64,000 bases of DNA from Thermoplasmatales archaeon UBA509 (GCA_002498845.1 DAJC01000027.1:1-64000), one strand, 5' to 3'. Positions 54,168 through 63,800 are shown, counted from the stretch's first letter. The notes: generated from the letters alone by a model not told the origin. Made by a program: numbers and translations.

Positions 54168-56090
54168 TCAATACAGCCTCAATGTCTCAAGATTCTTCAG
54201 AGAGACAGCCTCGATCCCGAACCTGGAGCGTATGAGCCGCGCAAATTCAACTGCGTTTTCGCCATCCCCATGGTTGACAAGTATCCTGTGGGGCTTAGGC
54301 TGCATTGTGGCTATATACGCAAGTAGCTGTCTCTTGTCAGAATGTCCTGAAAATCCTTCAGCATTCTCGACTGCCATCTTGATCTCATATTTCGCCTGTC
54401 TGCCGTTCTCCGACAGGGTTACATCCGGAGATCCGCGCTGGATGCGGCGTCCCAGTGTTCCATCCGCCTGGTAACCCACAAACACAAGGGAATTCTTTGG
54501 CGAAGGGGCCCAGCTTTTGAAGTACTCCATCACAGGGCCGCCGTTCATCATTCCTGACGTTGCAAGTACGATCTGGTTCTCAGTTGAATCGCATATATCT
54601 TCACGCTGCTTCTTTGATTCAACTCTCCTGAATATGGGGCTGAGGAACGGGTTCTCTCTCTTGACCATTATGGCTTCCCTGAGATTCTTGTTCAGATACT
54701 CAGGATAAGCTGCATGAATGGCTGTTGCCTCCATTATCATGCCATCAAGGTAAACAGGCACATCGCGCAGTTTCCCTGTTCTGACGGCCTCTTCCAGAAC
54801 AAGCATGACCTCCTGGCTTCTTCCCACTGCAAAAACAGGTATGAGAACTGATCCGGATCTTTCGAAAGTTCTGTTGATTATATCAACAAGATTGTTTGAG
54901 GCCTCCGCACGCGGGTGGTGATAGTCATTCCTTCCGGCGTATGTTGATTCAGTCATGAACGTCTCTGCCCGTGGGAATTTGTTGTTTGCAGGGTTGAAGA
55001 GCCATGTCTTCTCGAATTTCACATCACCGCTGAGCACCACGTTGTAGAGGCCCTCTCCAATGTGGAGATGAACGGATGCCGATCCAAGAATGTGCCCGGC
55101 GTTGTAGAATGTCAGCCTAACATCCCTTGTTATGTCCGTTGTTTCATTGTACCTGAGGACTATTGATCTTTTGAGGGCTTCTCTGATATGCTTTGATTCG
55201 TATGGCCCCTTATGGCCCTCAGCATGAGCAACCTTTATGTAATCATTCTGGAGCAGTGCTGCAAGGTCCCTGGTGGGTGGTGTCATGTAAACCGGTCCTT
55301 CATAGCCGTATTTATACAGAATAGGCAGGAGTCCGGAATGGTCAAGGTGAGCATGGGTCAGCACAACAGCATCTATTGCACTGAATGGCTGCATTTCTGG
55401 AATATACAGGTATGGTGCGCTGGCCCATGGGGAATCCTCATCTCCGCTGACGTTCATCATGCCGCAGTCAACAAGGATGCGTGAGTTGTTGGTCGAAACA
55501 AGGGTGGCACTGCGCCCAACTTCCCTGTGCCCGCCCACTGCCGTTATGCGAATCCAGGTTTCTCCGGGCATGGGCGGGATGTTCAGTTTTTCCCCGAGAT
55601 TGTGCAGGAAAACCTTGCGTTCCTGCTTGACTTCCCTCATGAACTCCCTCATTTCCTTGACCGTTCTGGAATGCATGGGTGGGGCCCTGACGAACCTGGG
55701 AGACCATTTGGTTTTCTCCTTTATGGTGGATACATATTCGGCATCCCTGGCAGTTATAATGGATGGTTCTTCCACTTCTATTACTGCCTCTCCGGTGTCG
55801 GATTCAAAATAGACGTCCCTGAATCCGGCCTCATCAGGAATTATCTCATGTATGATCAGTGTTGCCTCCTCCTCAGGCAGTAAAATACTTGGGTCCGGCC
55901 TTATGGCAATCCTCCTTCTGAGTTCCTGTGCGATCTGCTTTGCCAGATCATCCCTGTGTGAGAACAGATCAAGGTTCTTGGTGTAGACTACAATGGTTGG
56001 TCCCTCATAGTCCACCTCCGTGATCTGGTTGTCGGGATAGAGCTTGTCAAATATACTTCTTGCTTCCGATAGATAATCTCTAAAAGACAT
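54168..56090 (-). CDS. fttA: aCPSF1/FttA beta-CASP ribonuclease with KH domains
   Basis: 640 residues. The N-terminal ~170 residues have KH-like domains; then a metallo-beta-lactamase fold with motif 2 HAHLDH at 246-251 and later SGDVKFEKT, followed by the beta-CASP domain (FMTESTYAGR...GHSDKRQ) ending in ILVNHGDGENA. It is the conserved archaeal termination factor that cleaves RNA 3' ends. The 181-base space before it carries an A/T-rich stretch. Confidence 0.95.
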   Translation of the reverse strand: MSFRDYLSEARSIFDKLYPDNQITEVDYEGPTIVVYTKNLDLFSHRDDLAKQIAQELRRRIAIRPDPSILLPEEEATLIIHEIIPDEAGFRDVYFESDTGEAVIEVEEPSIITARDAEYVSTIKEKTKWSPRFVRAPPMHSRTVKEMREFMREVKQERKVFLHNLGEKLNIPPMPGETWIRITAVGGHREVGRSATLVSTNNSRILVDCGMMNVSGDEDSPWASAPYLYIPEMQPFSAIDAVVLTHAHLDHSGLLPILYKYGYEGPVYMTPPTRDLAALLQNDYIKVAHAEGHKGPYESKHIREALKRSIVLRYNETTDITRDVRLTFYNAGHILGSASVHLHIGEGLYNVVLSGDVKFEKTWLFNPANNKFPRAETFMTESTYAGRNDYHHPRAEASNNLVDIINRTFERSGSVLIPVFAVGRSQEVMLVLEEAVRTGKLRDVPVYLDGMIMEATAIHAAYPEYLNKNLREAIMVKRENPFLSPIFRRVESKKQREDICDSTENQIVLATSGMMNGGPVMEYFKSWAPSPKNSLVFVGYQADGTLGRRIQRGSPDVTLSENGRQAKYEIKMAVENAEGFSGHSDKRQLLAYIATMQPKPHRILVNHGDGENAVEFARLIRSRFGIEAVSLKNLETLRLY

Positions 56091-56135
56091 TTCTGGGTAC
56101 GCCCCAATTTAACTTGATAAATGTTTAATGGAAAT

Positions 56136-56768
56136 TTAAAGCAGTAACTTGAATTTTTTTATTCTGTCTGCCACTTCTTCTTCAGGAATCTGACGGAAAC
56201 CGTTCTTGTCAATAACGGCCACATCTATCATTCCGCCTGAAGCTGAATCTCTCTGCTTTGCCGCCGATATTGCACGTATGACAAGCTCCACGCCTTCATC
56301 CACAGACATATCCTTCCTGAAGCCGTTTTCCAGGACTCCATAGACCATGGGGGATCCTGATCCTGTGCTGGCATAGATGTCTTCAACTGATCCACCAGCT
56401 GCGTCAACAGAGAATATGTGTGGCGCCCTGTCATAACCTCCAATGAGTATCTGCACCATATAAGGGTAGAATTTACTCTGGTTAAGTATGTTAGACAGGA
56501 GGGTGGCTGCTGCCTCGATGGGCATGTTCACACGTCTCTGAAGCCTGTATATCTCAAGCTCGGCAGACATGTATCTTACAAGTACCTGGGCGTCTCCCAC
56601 AAGCCCTGCAATTGTCATTGCTGCATGAGTATCAATCTGGTGAAGCTTCTTTCCATTCTTGTGCATGATGAAGTGATCCATGGTCACTCTCCTTTCAGTG
56701 GCCATGACAACCGCATCCTTCACTGTAATTGCAACAGTGGTTGTTCCGGTATGTAACGTCTGTTCCAT
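56136..56768 (-). CDS. psmB: Proteasome beta subunit
   Basis: 210 residues. The propeptide MEQTLHTG is followed by catalytic Thr9 ([10 protein letters not shown]), as in Thermoplasma beta (MNQTLETG-TTT). VMATERRVT and [12 protein letters not shown] are conserved. It forms the catalytic rings of the 20S proteasome. ATG 56768 fits the known start and the TATA-like ATATTTAATAT further upstream, rather than 56876. Confidence 0.97.
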   Translation of the reverse strand: MEQTLHTGTTTVAITVKDAVVMATERRVTMDHFIMHKNGKKLHQIDTHAAMTIAGLVGDAQVLVRYMSAELEIYRLQRRVNMPIEAAATLLSNILNQSKFYPYMVQILIGGYDRAPHIFSVDAAGGSVEDIYASTGSGSPMVYGVLENGFRKDMSVDEGVELVIRAISAAKQRDSASGGMIDVAVIDKNGFRQIPEEEVADRIKKFKLLL

Positions 56769-57003
56769 GAATTCACGTCCTAAAAACCTGTAATTGCTGT
56801 AGTTTAATGTCATATTAAATATTTTCCTGCATGAGACAGCAACTAGCCGGCAGCCTTCAGGACATGCTGAAACCAATAGAAAACATCTTCAGTAACATGT
56901 CCTAATGAAATACGGAGAATCAGCGATTGTTCAACATTTGCAATAACAGGTTTTTTCCAATGTCTTTTTGAAATTTAAGCCTTCGGAAAGCAGGTGGGCT
57001 TTG

Positions 57004-57013
57004 CTTAAATATA
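57004..57013 (+). promoter_or_regulatory. TATA-like box of the CBS-domain gene
   Basis: CTTAAATATA is centred about 24 bases before ATG 57032, favouring that codon over ATG 57017. Confidence 0.5.
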
Positions 57014-57031
57014 CTCATGTTATACTCAAGC

Positions 57032-57454
57032 ATGGTTCTTTACGCCAGAGACATAATGAAGGAATACACGTCCATGATGAAAGAAGAAACAACAGCCAGT
57101 CAGGCGGCAAAGATAATGAGCAATGATCATGTGGGATTCGCAATTATCGAACGTGATGGCAAACCCATTGGAATGGTCACGGAATGGGACTTCGTGAACA
57201 AAATAGTCTCAAAGGATCTGAATCCCAAGGAGGTTCTGCTGAAGGATATCATGAATACGCCACTCATGTCTGTTGATCCAAAGACGCCTACGGATCAGGT
57301 CACAGTGCTCATGAGCAAGAAAGGTGTCAGGAGGCTACCCGTTATTGAAAACGGCAAGCTCATTGGCGTCATAACGAGCCGTGATGTGCTCAGGATTTTC
57401 AAGGACTACATGGATAACCTCTCTGACGTCATTGCCAGATTCGGAAGCTTCTGA
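57032..57454 (+). CDS. Tandem CBS-domain protein
   Basis: 140 residues from ATG 57032 (145 from 57017). Two CBS domains fill the protein: MKEETTASQAAKIMSNDHVGFAIIERDGKPIGMVTEWD and a second one with GVRRLPVIENGKLIGVITSRD. Such stand-alone pairs bind adenosyl nucleotides and regulate partner proteins; no partner domain is present. Confidence 0.9.
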   Translation: MVLYARDIMKEYTSMMKEETTASQAAKIMSNDHVGFAIIERDGKPIGMVTEWDFVNKIVSKDLNPKEVLLKDIMNTPLMSVDPKTPTDQVTVLMSKKGVRRLPVIENGKLIGVITSRDVLRIFKDYMDNLSDVIARFGSF

Positions 57455-57463
57455 TCACAATAA

Positions 57464-57475
57464 TTTCTTTTTTTT
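57464..57475 (+). terminator. T-run terminator after the CBS gene
   Basis: TTTCTTTTTTTT at 57464-57475, 10 bases after the stop codon. Archaeal RNA polymerase stops at such T-tracts. Confidence 0.5.
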
Positions 57476-57490
57476 GACATTTATGAGCGA

Positions 57491-57525
57491 GAAATCCCAT
57501 ACCCTTCAGGGTTGAGACGATATCA
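57491..57525. mobile_element. Possible relic IS200/IS605-type right end
   Basis: AATCCCATACCCTTCAGGGTT followed by GAGACGATATCA resembles the right-end hairpin of IS200/IS605 elements, where a CCCTTCAGGG-type stem-loop is followed by GATGTCAA-like bases. Here ACCC-TTCA-GGGT at 57501-57512 is the hairpin. No transposase or tnpB remains, so it is at most a fragment. Confidence 0.3.
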
Positions 57526-57562
57526 CCTATCTGGGCGCTGTAGTGCAGGTTTTTCATTCCAG

Positions 57563-58210
57563 TCAGTCAACCCGGAAAATATAATTGAAAATCGAAAGGA
57601 CGTCACGGGTGTCGCCCCTGCAGTATTCAAGAAATTCAGAAGACTTTGATTTCCACATTTCGTGTATGGCTTCCCCTATGTTCATGTCTTTCCTGACCAC
57701 CAGGTGTTTTTTCCTGTCAAGAGGAAGATCAGCAAACGCCTCATGGCTTACCACCTCGGACAGTTTTCTGAAGCGGTAATCACCATCGTATTTTCCAAGG
57801 AATTCCGCAATTACCTGCATCATGTCCAGTGTGTATGAAACGGACAGGAAATGCTTGAGGTTCCAGAGTTGCTTTCCATATGGAAGCTTTGCCATCTTCA
57901 TCCTGAGCAGCGGAATATCATAGCCTGTCTGGTTGTATCCTATTATCACTGATGGAGAGAAGTCCCTTATGAAAGTATCCAGTTTTGACAGTATCTCAAA
58001 TTCAGAATCAGCGCTATCATCTTCTGCCACATAGAGCTGGGTTTTCATGTCACCATCCATATAGGACAGGGAGACAGCTATGATTTTCTCATAGGTGAGG
58101 AACTGCTCTTTCTTCAGTATGAGTGTTTCGAGATCAATTGATAAAACGCAGTTCTTTCCGTCTGATTTGATTATTGCAGGTATTATGGTTTCATAGGGGG
58201 ATCTCGTCAT
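57563..58210 (-). CDS. DEDDy 3'-5' exonuclease-like protein (DNA polymerase B exonuclease fold)
   Basis: 215 residues from ATG 58210 (longer start at 58261 unlikely). Exo I SIDLET (Asp26, Glu28), Exo II IIGYNQTGYDIPLL and Exo III YCRGDTRDV (Tyr-x3-Asp) are all present, so the catalytic residues look intact. It resembles the stand-alone exonuclease domain of family B DNA polymerases without polymerase motifs. A role in DNA or RNA trimming is likely. Confidence 0.8.
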   Translation of the reverse strand: MTRSPYETIIPAIIKSDGKNCVLSIDLETLILKKEQFLTYEKIIAVSLSYMDGDMKTQLYVAEDDSADSEFEILSKLDTFIRDFSPSVIIGYNQTGYDIPLLRMKMAKLPYGKQLWNLKHFLSVSYTLDMMQVIAEFLGKYDGDYRFRKLSEVVSHEAFADLPLDRKKHLVVRKDMNIGEAIHEMWKSKSSEFLEYCRGDTRDVLSIFNYIFRVD

Positions 58211-58261
58211 AAATGGAATATTGCAATAAGCGTTTAATAATATTCCAGACTTACGGAACAT

Positions 58262-58657
58262 ATGAAATTTGCACAGAGAGACTATTTAGGAAAAAGGGTC
58301 AACCTTGACCAGTTACAGGATCTGATTGAAAATTTCTTTAGAGAAGAAGGCTTCAGGACACAGTCATCAAAGCATCCACAGGGCTACATAGTCCAGGCGA
58401 AAAAGGGCGGAATTTTCAGGACCATTTTGGCAGCCAACAGGGCATACACAATAATGATTGACGGTACTCCATCAAACTTCAAGATCAGGATTGGGGTTGC
58501 AGACTGGCTGAAGGACCTCAAAAATGAAGTTACAGAACCATTCTTTACAAATCCAATGATGGCCTATCTGGAGGTTCCGGAAGCATTATGGTCCTATGAA
58601 CTGGAACACCAGATGTGGCATTACATAGAGACGCAGGTTGATCTTGGGATCCAGTGA
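58262..58657 (+). CDS. Hypothetical protein
   Basis: 131 residues. It is soluble-looking, with aromatic and basic residues (VNLDQLQDLIENFFREEGFRTQ, VPEALWSYELEHQMWHYIE). No family was recognised. It starts 51 bases from the divergent exonuclease gene and abuts the convergent purC gene with no spacing (stop at 58657, purC stop at 58658). Confidence 0.7.
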   Translation: MKFAQRDYLGKRVNLDQLQDLIENFFREEGFRTQSSKHPQGYIVQAKKGGIFRTILAANRAYTIMIDGTPSNFKIRIGVADWLKDLKNEVTEPFFTNPMMAYLEVPEALWSYELEHQMWHYIETQVDLGIQ

Positions 58658-59548
58658 TTACCAGGTCTGACCTGTAATCCGCTGGAACATGTCCACATAA
58701 AGCTGCGAGGTTTTCTGGATCATTTCCGGTGGCAACGGAGGGATTTCCGGCTCCTTTTCACCCTTCTTTCTGGCGTCGTAAAGCTGTTTATGATAACCTA
58801 TGCTTCTGTAGTACTGTCTCACGGATTCCTTGCTCAATTCAATGACCTCTCCGGAATTGTACTTTTCGAGGTCCCAGAATCTGTCCTCATCTGCAGTTCC
58901 AAAGGTGTCGATTATGACCGGCTGCCTTCCAGGGCCGAAAGCAAACTCCTTCTTTCCGTCGGCGTGTATGAGACCCCTGCTGAGAACCTGTTTGTTGAGG
59001 CGCCTGTCTATCTTCAGGATGGTCTCCCTGATGTTGTTGATCTCTGTTCCGGTCATGCCTCCAATTTCTATGGCCTCACCCCTTGTCAGGACGCGATCAA
59101 ATTTCTCATATTTTGTGGTAACCTCAAAGAATGGGTCATCCAGCTCCTCGCCGTATTTTGGCATGTGGTTAAGGCCCACATCGTCAGGTTTCAGCGTGCC
59201 CTCATTAAGGCGATCGAACAGGGAACCGGCCACATAATAGCGCATTATGAATTCAAGAGGAATGACATACTCAATTTCGTACGGGCTTCCTTTACCTTCG
59301 GGAACAAAGAATTTCTTGACTCTCATCTCGTTCGGTGCCGGAGTATCAATGAAGTGCGTCTCAACTCTTGCAGATTCCTTTGCCATCTTGAACCAGTAAG
59401 CAGAGGTCCTGCACAGTGATTCTCCCTTATGGGGAATCAGGCTTGGAATCATCTTGTCAAAAACGGATATCTTATCCGTGAATCTGAAGAGCAGGGTTTC
59501 TCCCTCATCGTACACTTCCTTGACCTTACCGGTCCGTATCAACTGCAT
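58658..59548 (-). CDS. purC: SAICAR synthetase (phosphoribosylaminoimidazole-succinocarboxamide synthase)
   Basis: 296 residues. The opening GKVKEVYDEGETLLFRFTDKISVFD, then SLIPHKGESL, and LIHADGKKEFAFGP with VIIDTFGTADEDRFW are the family motifs. It joins aspartate to CAIR with ATP in purine synthesis, upstream of the lyase PurB at 43006. Confidence 0.95.
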   Translation of the reverse strand: MQLIRTGKVKEVYDEGETLLFRFTDKISVFDKMIPSLIPHKGESLCRTSAYWFKMAKESARVETHFIDTPAPNEMRVKKFFVPEGKGSPYEIEYVIPLEFIMRYYVAGSLFDRLNEGTLKPDDVGLNHMPKYGEELDDPFFEVTTKYEKFDRVLTRGEAIEIGGMTGTEINNIRETILKIDRRLNKQVLSRGLIHADGKKEFAFGPGRQPVIIDTFGTADEDRFWDLEKYNSGEVIELSKESVRQYYRSIGYHKQLYDARKKGEKEPEIPPLPPEMIQKTSQLYVDMFQRITGQTW

Positions 59549-59698
59549 GAGTGTCGTTAGCTCACAATGATATTAATGCTTTTTTCATTATTTATCGGGC
59601 AGGCACGTTGTAACTTCCAGGAGCATTCCCGAGATGAAATATTATGCTTCTGCCAACAGTCTGCTAAATATACGCGCTGTAAATCATGGTAAGAAACA

Positions 59699-60904
59699 AT
59701 GAGAAGCAGGATGACAGTTTTCCTTGACCATGTCAGGCACGACGCTGCATTCAGGGAAAAAATGAATGAGAGGATATCCATTGTTATGGATCTCATCAGG
59801 GAAGGGAGAGACAGGACATCCATTGGAAGGATACTGAAGATACCGCAGGGCGATCTTGAAATCATCTTTGAGATTGCAAAGGCAAGGATCAAGGTTTCTC
59901 ACAAATTTTCGCTCTATGAAAAGGTGTGGCTGGACCAGTACCTGTCAAGTTTCTCAACTCCGGAGGTGGTCTGCAATTACAGGGCAGGCAGAATATCCGG
60001 CATGAAACTCATGGACATAGGGTCGGGCAGCGGCATACAGACTGCCATAATGTCGCGGTCCAACCTGTCCACAGTGGGCATTGAGTCTGACGCTGACCGC
60101 TATATGATGTCCCTGCTGAATGGTGATGTCTACAGTGGCAGAAATTTAAGATTCATTCATGGAGACGGTATCAGGGCACTTGAAGCTGGTAAAATCACTG
60201 ATGATACTGTGGTTTTCAGCGATCCGGCCAGACCATCAGGTGCGTCAGAGCGCAGGCTGGGCGATCTCACTCCACCTCCAGATGCCGTCATTTCAGCGGT
60301 TAGAGGGAGGACAGCAAATCTTATTTTTGATCTTCCTCCACAGATGAAATGGAACAACATTACAATACCGGGTGAAAAGGAATACATTTCTGTGGAAGGA
60401 TCTCTGAACCGCCTGACCCTGTATACGGGGGAGATTTCAAACTCCCAGGTTTCTGCCGTGGTTCTTCCCCGGGGTATAAGGATCAGCGGAACTCCCGAGG
60501 ACAATCCCCCAGTGTCCGGGTCATGCGAGGATGATTATCTGTACTCATTTGATCCTGCCGTCATAAGAGCAAAACTGGTGCGAAAGGTTATTGCAGAGAC
60601 CGGAATAAGCCCGGTGGCATCCGATAAGAGGAGATATCTGGCATGCGCTTCAAGAATAATTGACAGGTTTCCGGGAGAGATATACGAGGTTCTCTTCACT
60701 TCAAGCTCTCAGGACATAGGGTCAGATCTACGCGCAGCGGATGCAGGCAGGGTTTTTCTGAGATACGGCGTACAGGATGGAAGTTATTATGAGGCAAGAG
60801 ACTCATTATCGGCTGGTCTTAGTGGCGGCAGGGACATATACCTCTTCAGGATCGGAGAAAAAACCGTTGGAGCCGTAAAAATAGCTGTGAAAGATGGTGC
60901 TTGA
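59699..60904 (+). CDS. SAM-dependent methyltransferase with Thump-like domain
   Basis: 401 residues. LMDIGSGSGIQTAIM is the SAM motif and VVFSDPARP the DPAR motif typical of the Thump_like methyltransferase family, with a C-terminal Thump-like region after residue ~280. The target (probably RNA) is not known. ATG 59699 and ATG 59711 are both usable starts. Confidence 0.75.
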   Translation: MRSRMTVFLDHVRHDAAFREKMNERISIVMDLIREGRDRTSIGRILKIPQGDLEIIFEIAKARIKVSHKFSLYEKVWLDQYLSSFSTPEVVCNYRAGRISGMKLMDIGSGSGIQTAIMSRSNLSTVGIESDADRYMMSLLNGDVYSGRNLRFIHGDGIRALEAGKITDDTVVFSDPARPSGASERRLGDLTPPPDAVISAVRGRTANLIFDLPPQMKWNNITIPGEKEYISVEGSLNRLTLYTGEISNSQVSAVVLPRGIRISGTPEDNPPVSGSCEDDYLYSFDPAVIRAKLVRKVIAETGISPVASDKRRYLACASRIIDRFPGEIYEVLFTSSSQDIGSDLRAADAGRVFLRYGVQDGSYYEARDSLSAGLSGGRDIYLFRIGEKTVGAVKIAVKDGA

Positions 60905-60971
60905 GACCGGGAATACCTTGGGGAACCCTGAGGCTGAGGCAGACAAAATATTCTCAAAATTTTTATCAATA

Positions 60972-60981
60972 TTTTTATAAG
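60972..60981 (+). promoter_or_regulatory. TATA-like box of ribA
   Basis: TTTTTATAAG is about 31 bases before ATG 61008, supporting that codon rather than the in-frame ATG at 60984. Confidence 0.45.
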
Positions 60982-61007
60982 TTATGGGGCTCTTAAGAGT
61001 GAATTCG

Positions 61008-61586
61008 ATGATAGAACTAAATGCAAAGGCTAAACTGCCAACCATGGCAGGTATGTTTGACATCTACACATTCAGCTCAGATGACAGGAAGGATCACGCG
61101 GTCCTGGTGAGGGGTGACGTGATGAACCGCCAGGACATACCGGTGAGAATACATTCGGAATGCCTCACTGGCGATGTTCTGGGTTCTAGAAGGTGTGACT
61201 GCAGGGATCAGCTTATCCGTTCCCTTGTCTACCTTGGAAGAGTTGAGGCTGGCATGCTCATATACCTCAGACAGGAAGGGCGGGGCATCGGTCTCCTGAA
61301 CAAAATCAAGGCCTATAGCCTTCAGGATGAGGGTTATGACACTGTGGAGGCTAATCTTATGCTTGGCCTCCCGGTGGACAAGAGAGATTACTCTTTTGCA
61401 GTGGACGTACTGAAATATTTCCGTATCAACACAATAAAACTCATGACCAACAATCCTGCCAAGATGGATTTCCTGACACACAACGGCATAACAATATCTG
61501 AGAGGATCCCCATAAAGAGCGAGCCGACGCCCTATGATGAATTCTATCTTACCACCAAGAAGGTCAGGATGGGTCACCAGCTCTGA
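61008..61586 (+). CDS. ribA: GTP cyclohydrolase II
   Basis: 192 residues from ATG 61008. The zinc ligands are Cys52, Cys63 and Cys65 ([17 protein letters not shown]); [13 protein letters not shown] is the GTP-binding motif. It opens GTP to start riboflavin and flavin coenzyme synthesis. Many archaea use the unrelated GCH III (ArfA), so this bacterial-type enzyme may have been acquired laterally; that is inference. Confidence 0.93.
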   Translation: MIELNAKAKLPTMAGMFDIYTFSSDDRKDHAVLVRGDVMNRQDIPVRIHSECLTGDVLGSRRCDCRDQLIRSLVYLGRVEAGMLIYLRQEGRGIGLLNKIKAYSLQDEGYDTVEANLMLGLPVDKRDYSFAVDVLKYFRINTIKLMTNNPAKMDFLTHNGITISERIPIKSEPTPYDEFYLTTKKVRMGHQL

Positions 61587-61688
61587 AATCCAGATCCTGG
61601 CACTTCATGCAGTAAGGATCAGTCTCTATTATGGGGGGTTGTCCTCTACAGGTAAAACTTTTGATTCACAATCTTTTAAGCAAGAAAG

Positions 61689-61720
61689 CTCCTCCGTTCT
61701 TCAGAGAGGAGAGGATGTCA
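61689..61720. mobile_element. Possible relic IS200/IS605 omega-RNA-like end
   Basis: CTCCTC (61689-61694) and GAGGAG (61706-61711) form a hairpin with TTCAGA in its loop, followed by AGGATGTCA. This strongly resembles IS200/IS605 right ends (CTCC...TTCAG...GGAG-AGGATGTCAA), the 3' part of TnpB omega-RNAs. No tnpB or tnpA frame is nearby, so it would be a decayed fragment. It lies just before gdh. Confidence 0.4.
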
Positions 61721-61804
61721 GCAGGTGGAATCAACTGCTTCATGAACATCATCACTGGAATGGCTCCCGGTCTTGTTTAAATACATTTCAGGGATAACTT
61801 TATC

Positions 61805-62890
61805 ATGATAATCAGATCCATCGTTACCGACGCTCCGCAGGGCGGAGTGCAGATAGAATCCCGGGATGTGGATTACAGCGACTTTCCAGTAATTCTCAAG
61901 CCCATATTGACAGGGATATGTGGCACAGACAGGGGCATTGTGAACGGAGCACTGCCATTCGCATATAACCCGCATGGCGAAAACAGGCTCATACTTGGTC
62001 ATGAAAGCCTGAGCATGGTGATATCCGCAGAACCAAATCAGTACAATATAAAGGCTGGCGACATCGTTGTACCAATGGTAAGAAGGCCAGGGAAATGTCT
62101 GAACTGCCTTGTGGGAAGATCCGACAACTGCTCTGATGGCCAGAAACATGAGGCTGGCGTCACGGGGCTTCACGGTTTCATGCGCGATGAGTTCGGGGAT
62201 TTTCCGGAATATCTCGTCAGGGTTCCAGGCAACAGGAAGGATGATCTTGCAGTCCTGACTGAGCCGGTAAAGAACGTTGAGAAGGTTTTCGAAGTACTTG
62301 ACATCATATCCCGCAGATCCATATTCACAGATTCATCAGGGGCCTACGATGGAAAGAGGGCAGTTGTAATAGGGACAGGCAGTGAGGGTTTCCTCTTCGC
62401 GCTTAAGTCAATGGACTATGGTTTCAGCACAGGCATAACAAACAGGCATTCGCTTGACAATACAAAAGCAAAGCTTGTTGAAGACACAGGAATGAGTTTC
62501 TACGATTACGCCCGAACAGGTATCAGGGAGGAGAATGGCATTGATCTGCTAATTGACACAAGTGGTGATCCCGGAACAGTTTTTCGTTTTCTGAGAAAGA
62601 TGAACAACAATGGCATCGTGGTGCTGTTTGGCACCAATGGGAAAGCAGGACCAGCACCGGTGGATGGAGAAATTCTTGGAAGCATCGTTGAAAAGAACCT
62701 CAATATCGTAGGTTCAGTGGACGGGGCGAGGATTCACTATGAGAGGGCTCTTCAGGACATATACCAGTGGAAGGCACACTATGGCAAAGCCATGGAAACC
62801 ATGATAACTGCAAGAGTCAGCCCCGATGACACGGGAATATTCTTGAAGAAACCGGCTGACGAGATCAAGACTGTAATTTCATGGGAGTGA
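61805..62890 (+). CDS. gdh: Glucose 1-dehydrogenase (zinc-dependent MDR family, Thermoplasma type)
   Basis: 361 residues, the same length as Thermoplasma acidophilum Gdh. Catalytic zinc ligands are Cys39, His66 and Glu67 (CGTDRG, GHES); GKCLNCLVGRSDNC is the structural-zinc lobe. The NADP-binding GTGSEGFLFAL motif is present. It oxidises glucose to gluconolactone with NAD(P), the first step of the Entner-Doudoroff route. The following folD starts after 4 bases. Confidence 0.94.
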   Translation: MIIRSIVTDAPQGGVQIESRDVDYSDFPVILKPILTGICGTDRGIVNGALPFAYNPHGENRLILGHESLSMVISAEPNQYNIKAGDIVVPMVRRPGKCLNCLVGRSDNCSDGQKHEAGVTGLHGFMRDEFGDFPEYLVRVPGNRKDDLAVLTEPVKNVEKVFEVLDIISRRSIFTDSSGAYDGKRAVVIGTGSEGFLFALKSMDYGFSTGITNRHSLDNTKAKLVEDTGMSFYDYARTGIREENGIDLLIDTSGDPGTVFRFLRKMNNNGIVVLFGTNGKAGPAPVDGEILGSIVEKNLNIVGSVDGARIHYERALQDIYQWKAHYGKAMETMITARVSPDDTGIFLKKPADEIKTVISWE

Positions 62891-62894
62891 TAAT

Positions 62895-63734
62895 GTGGCT
62901 GCAATTGTATACGAGGGCAGAACCATCTCAGACAGCATAGCCGAAAGGATCAGGAATGAGATAGGAAATCAGGGCAATCCTCCTAAACTGTCGGTGATAC
63001 GAATTGGAAAAGATGCAGCATCTTCTTCATATTTCAGGGCAAAGATAAGGAAGGGGCATGATCTGGGAATAGAGGTTGATGCGCACTCTCTTCCTCCGGA
63101 GACATCGGCAAAGGAAGCTGCAGATCTCATGGATTCCCTTGCGGCTGATCCTGAGGTGGATGGAATCATACTTGAAAATGAGGTTCCGGAACATCTCAGT
63201 TACGTGGAACTCGCCAACAGGATACCCTTCTGGAAGGATGTTGACGGAGCCACATATGCAAGCCTTGGCAGGCTTATGTCCGGAGCACCGTGCCTGGCAC
63301 CGGCAACTCCACTTGCTGTGATGGAATTCATGAGGGCCATGCAGGTTCCGCAGGGTTCATCCGTAGCCATAATAAACAGGACAATAACCGTGGGAAAACC
63401 GCTTTCAATGCTCATGCTATCATCAAATTACACTCCATTCATCCTGCACAGCCGATCCCTGAAAATCCATGAAATCACACGATCGTGCAACGTTATAGTT
63501 GTGGCTGCAGGACATCCCGGATTTCTGACTCCAGAATACGTCACGGAAAGCACATCAGTCATAGACGTTGGAATAAACTCCAAGGACGGGCAGATAACCG
63601 GAGATGCGGATTTCGAAAAGCTTTCGCCAATTGTAAGAGCCATAACGCCCGTTCCAGGAGGTGTGGGTGCGGTTACTTCCACCATGGTATTCTCCAATCT
63701 CATGGCTGCCAGAAAATTGAAACCCGGGAAATGA
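62895..63734 (+). CDS. folD: Methylenetetrahydrofolate dehydrogenase/cyclohydrolase FolD
   Basis: 279 residues. The active-site YFRAKIRK and the C-terminal motif PVPGGVGAVTSTM are present. The usual GRSxxVGxP is NRTITVGKP. It interconverts methylene-, methenyl- and formyl-tetrahydrofolate. The start is GTG, 4 bases after gdh. Confidence 0.92.
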   Translation: MAAIVYEGRTISDSIAERIRNEIGNQGNPPKLSVIRIGKDAASSSYFRAKIRKGHDLGIEVDAHSLPPETSAKEAADLMDSLAADPEVDGIILENEVPEHLSYVELANRIPFWKDVDGATYASLGRLMSGAPCLAPATPLAVMEFMRAMQVPQGSSVAIINRTITVGKPLSMLMLSSNYTPFILHSRSLKIHEITRSCNVIVVAAGHPGFLTPEYVTESTSVIDVGINSKDGQITGDADFEKLSPIVRAITPVPGGVGAVTSTMVFSNLMAARKLKPGK

Positions 63735-63800
63735 AGGCGAACTCTTCGATTTCGCCAGACACTGTAAATATTTATTTATGCACCGCTGATAAAGATCAGA

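Noticed and set aside
58790-59419. 209-codon plus-strand frame inside purC
   Set aside because: Antisense to a clear purC with all motifs; the translated sequence has no recognisable domain.
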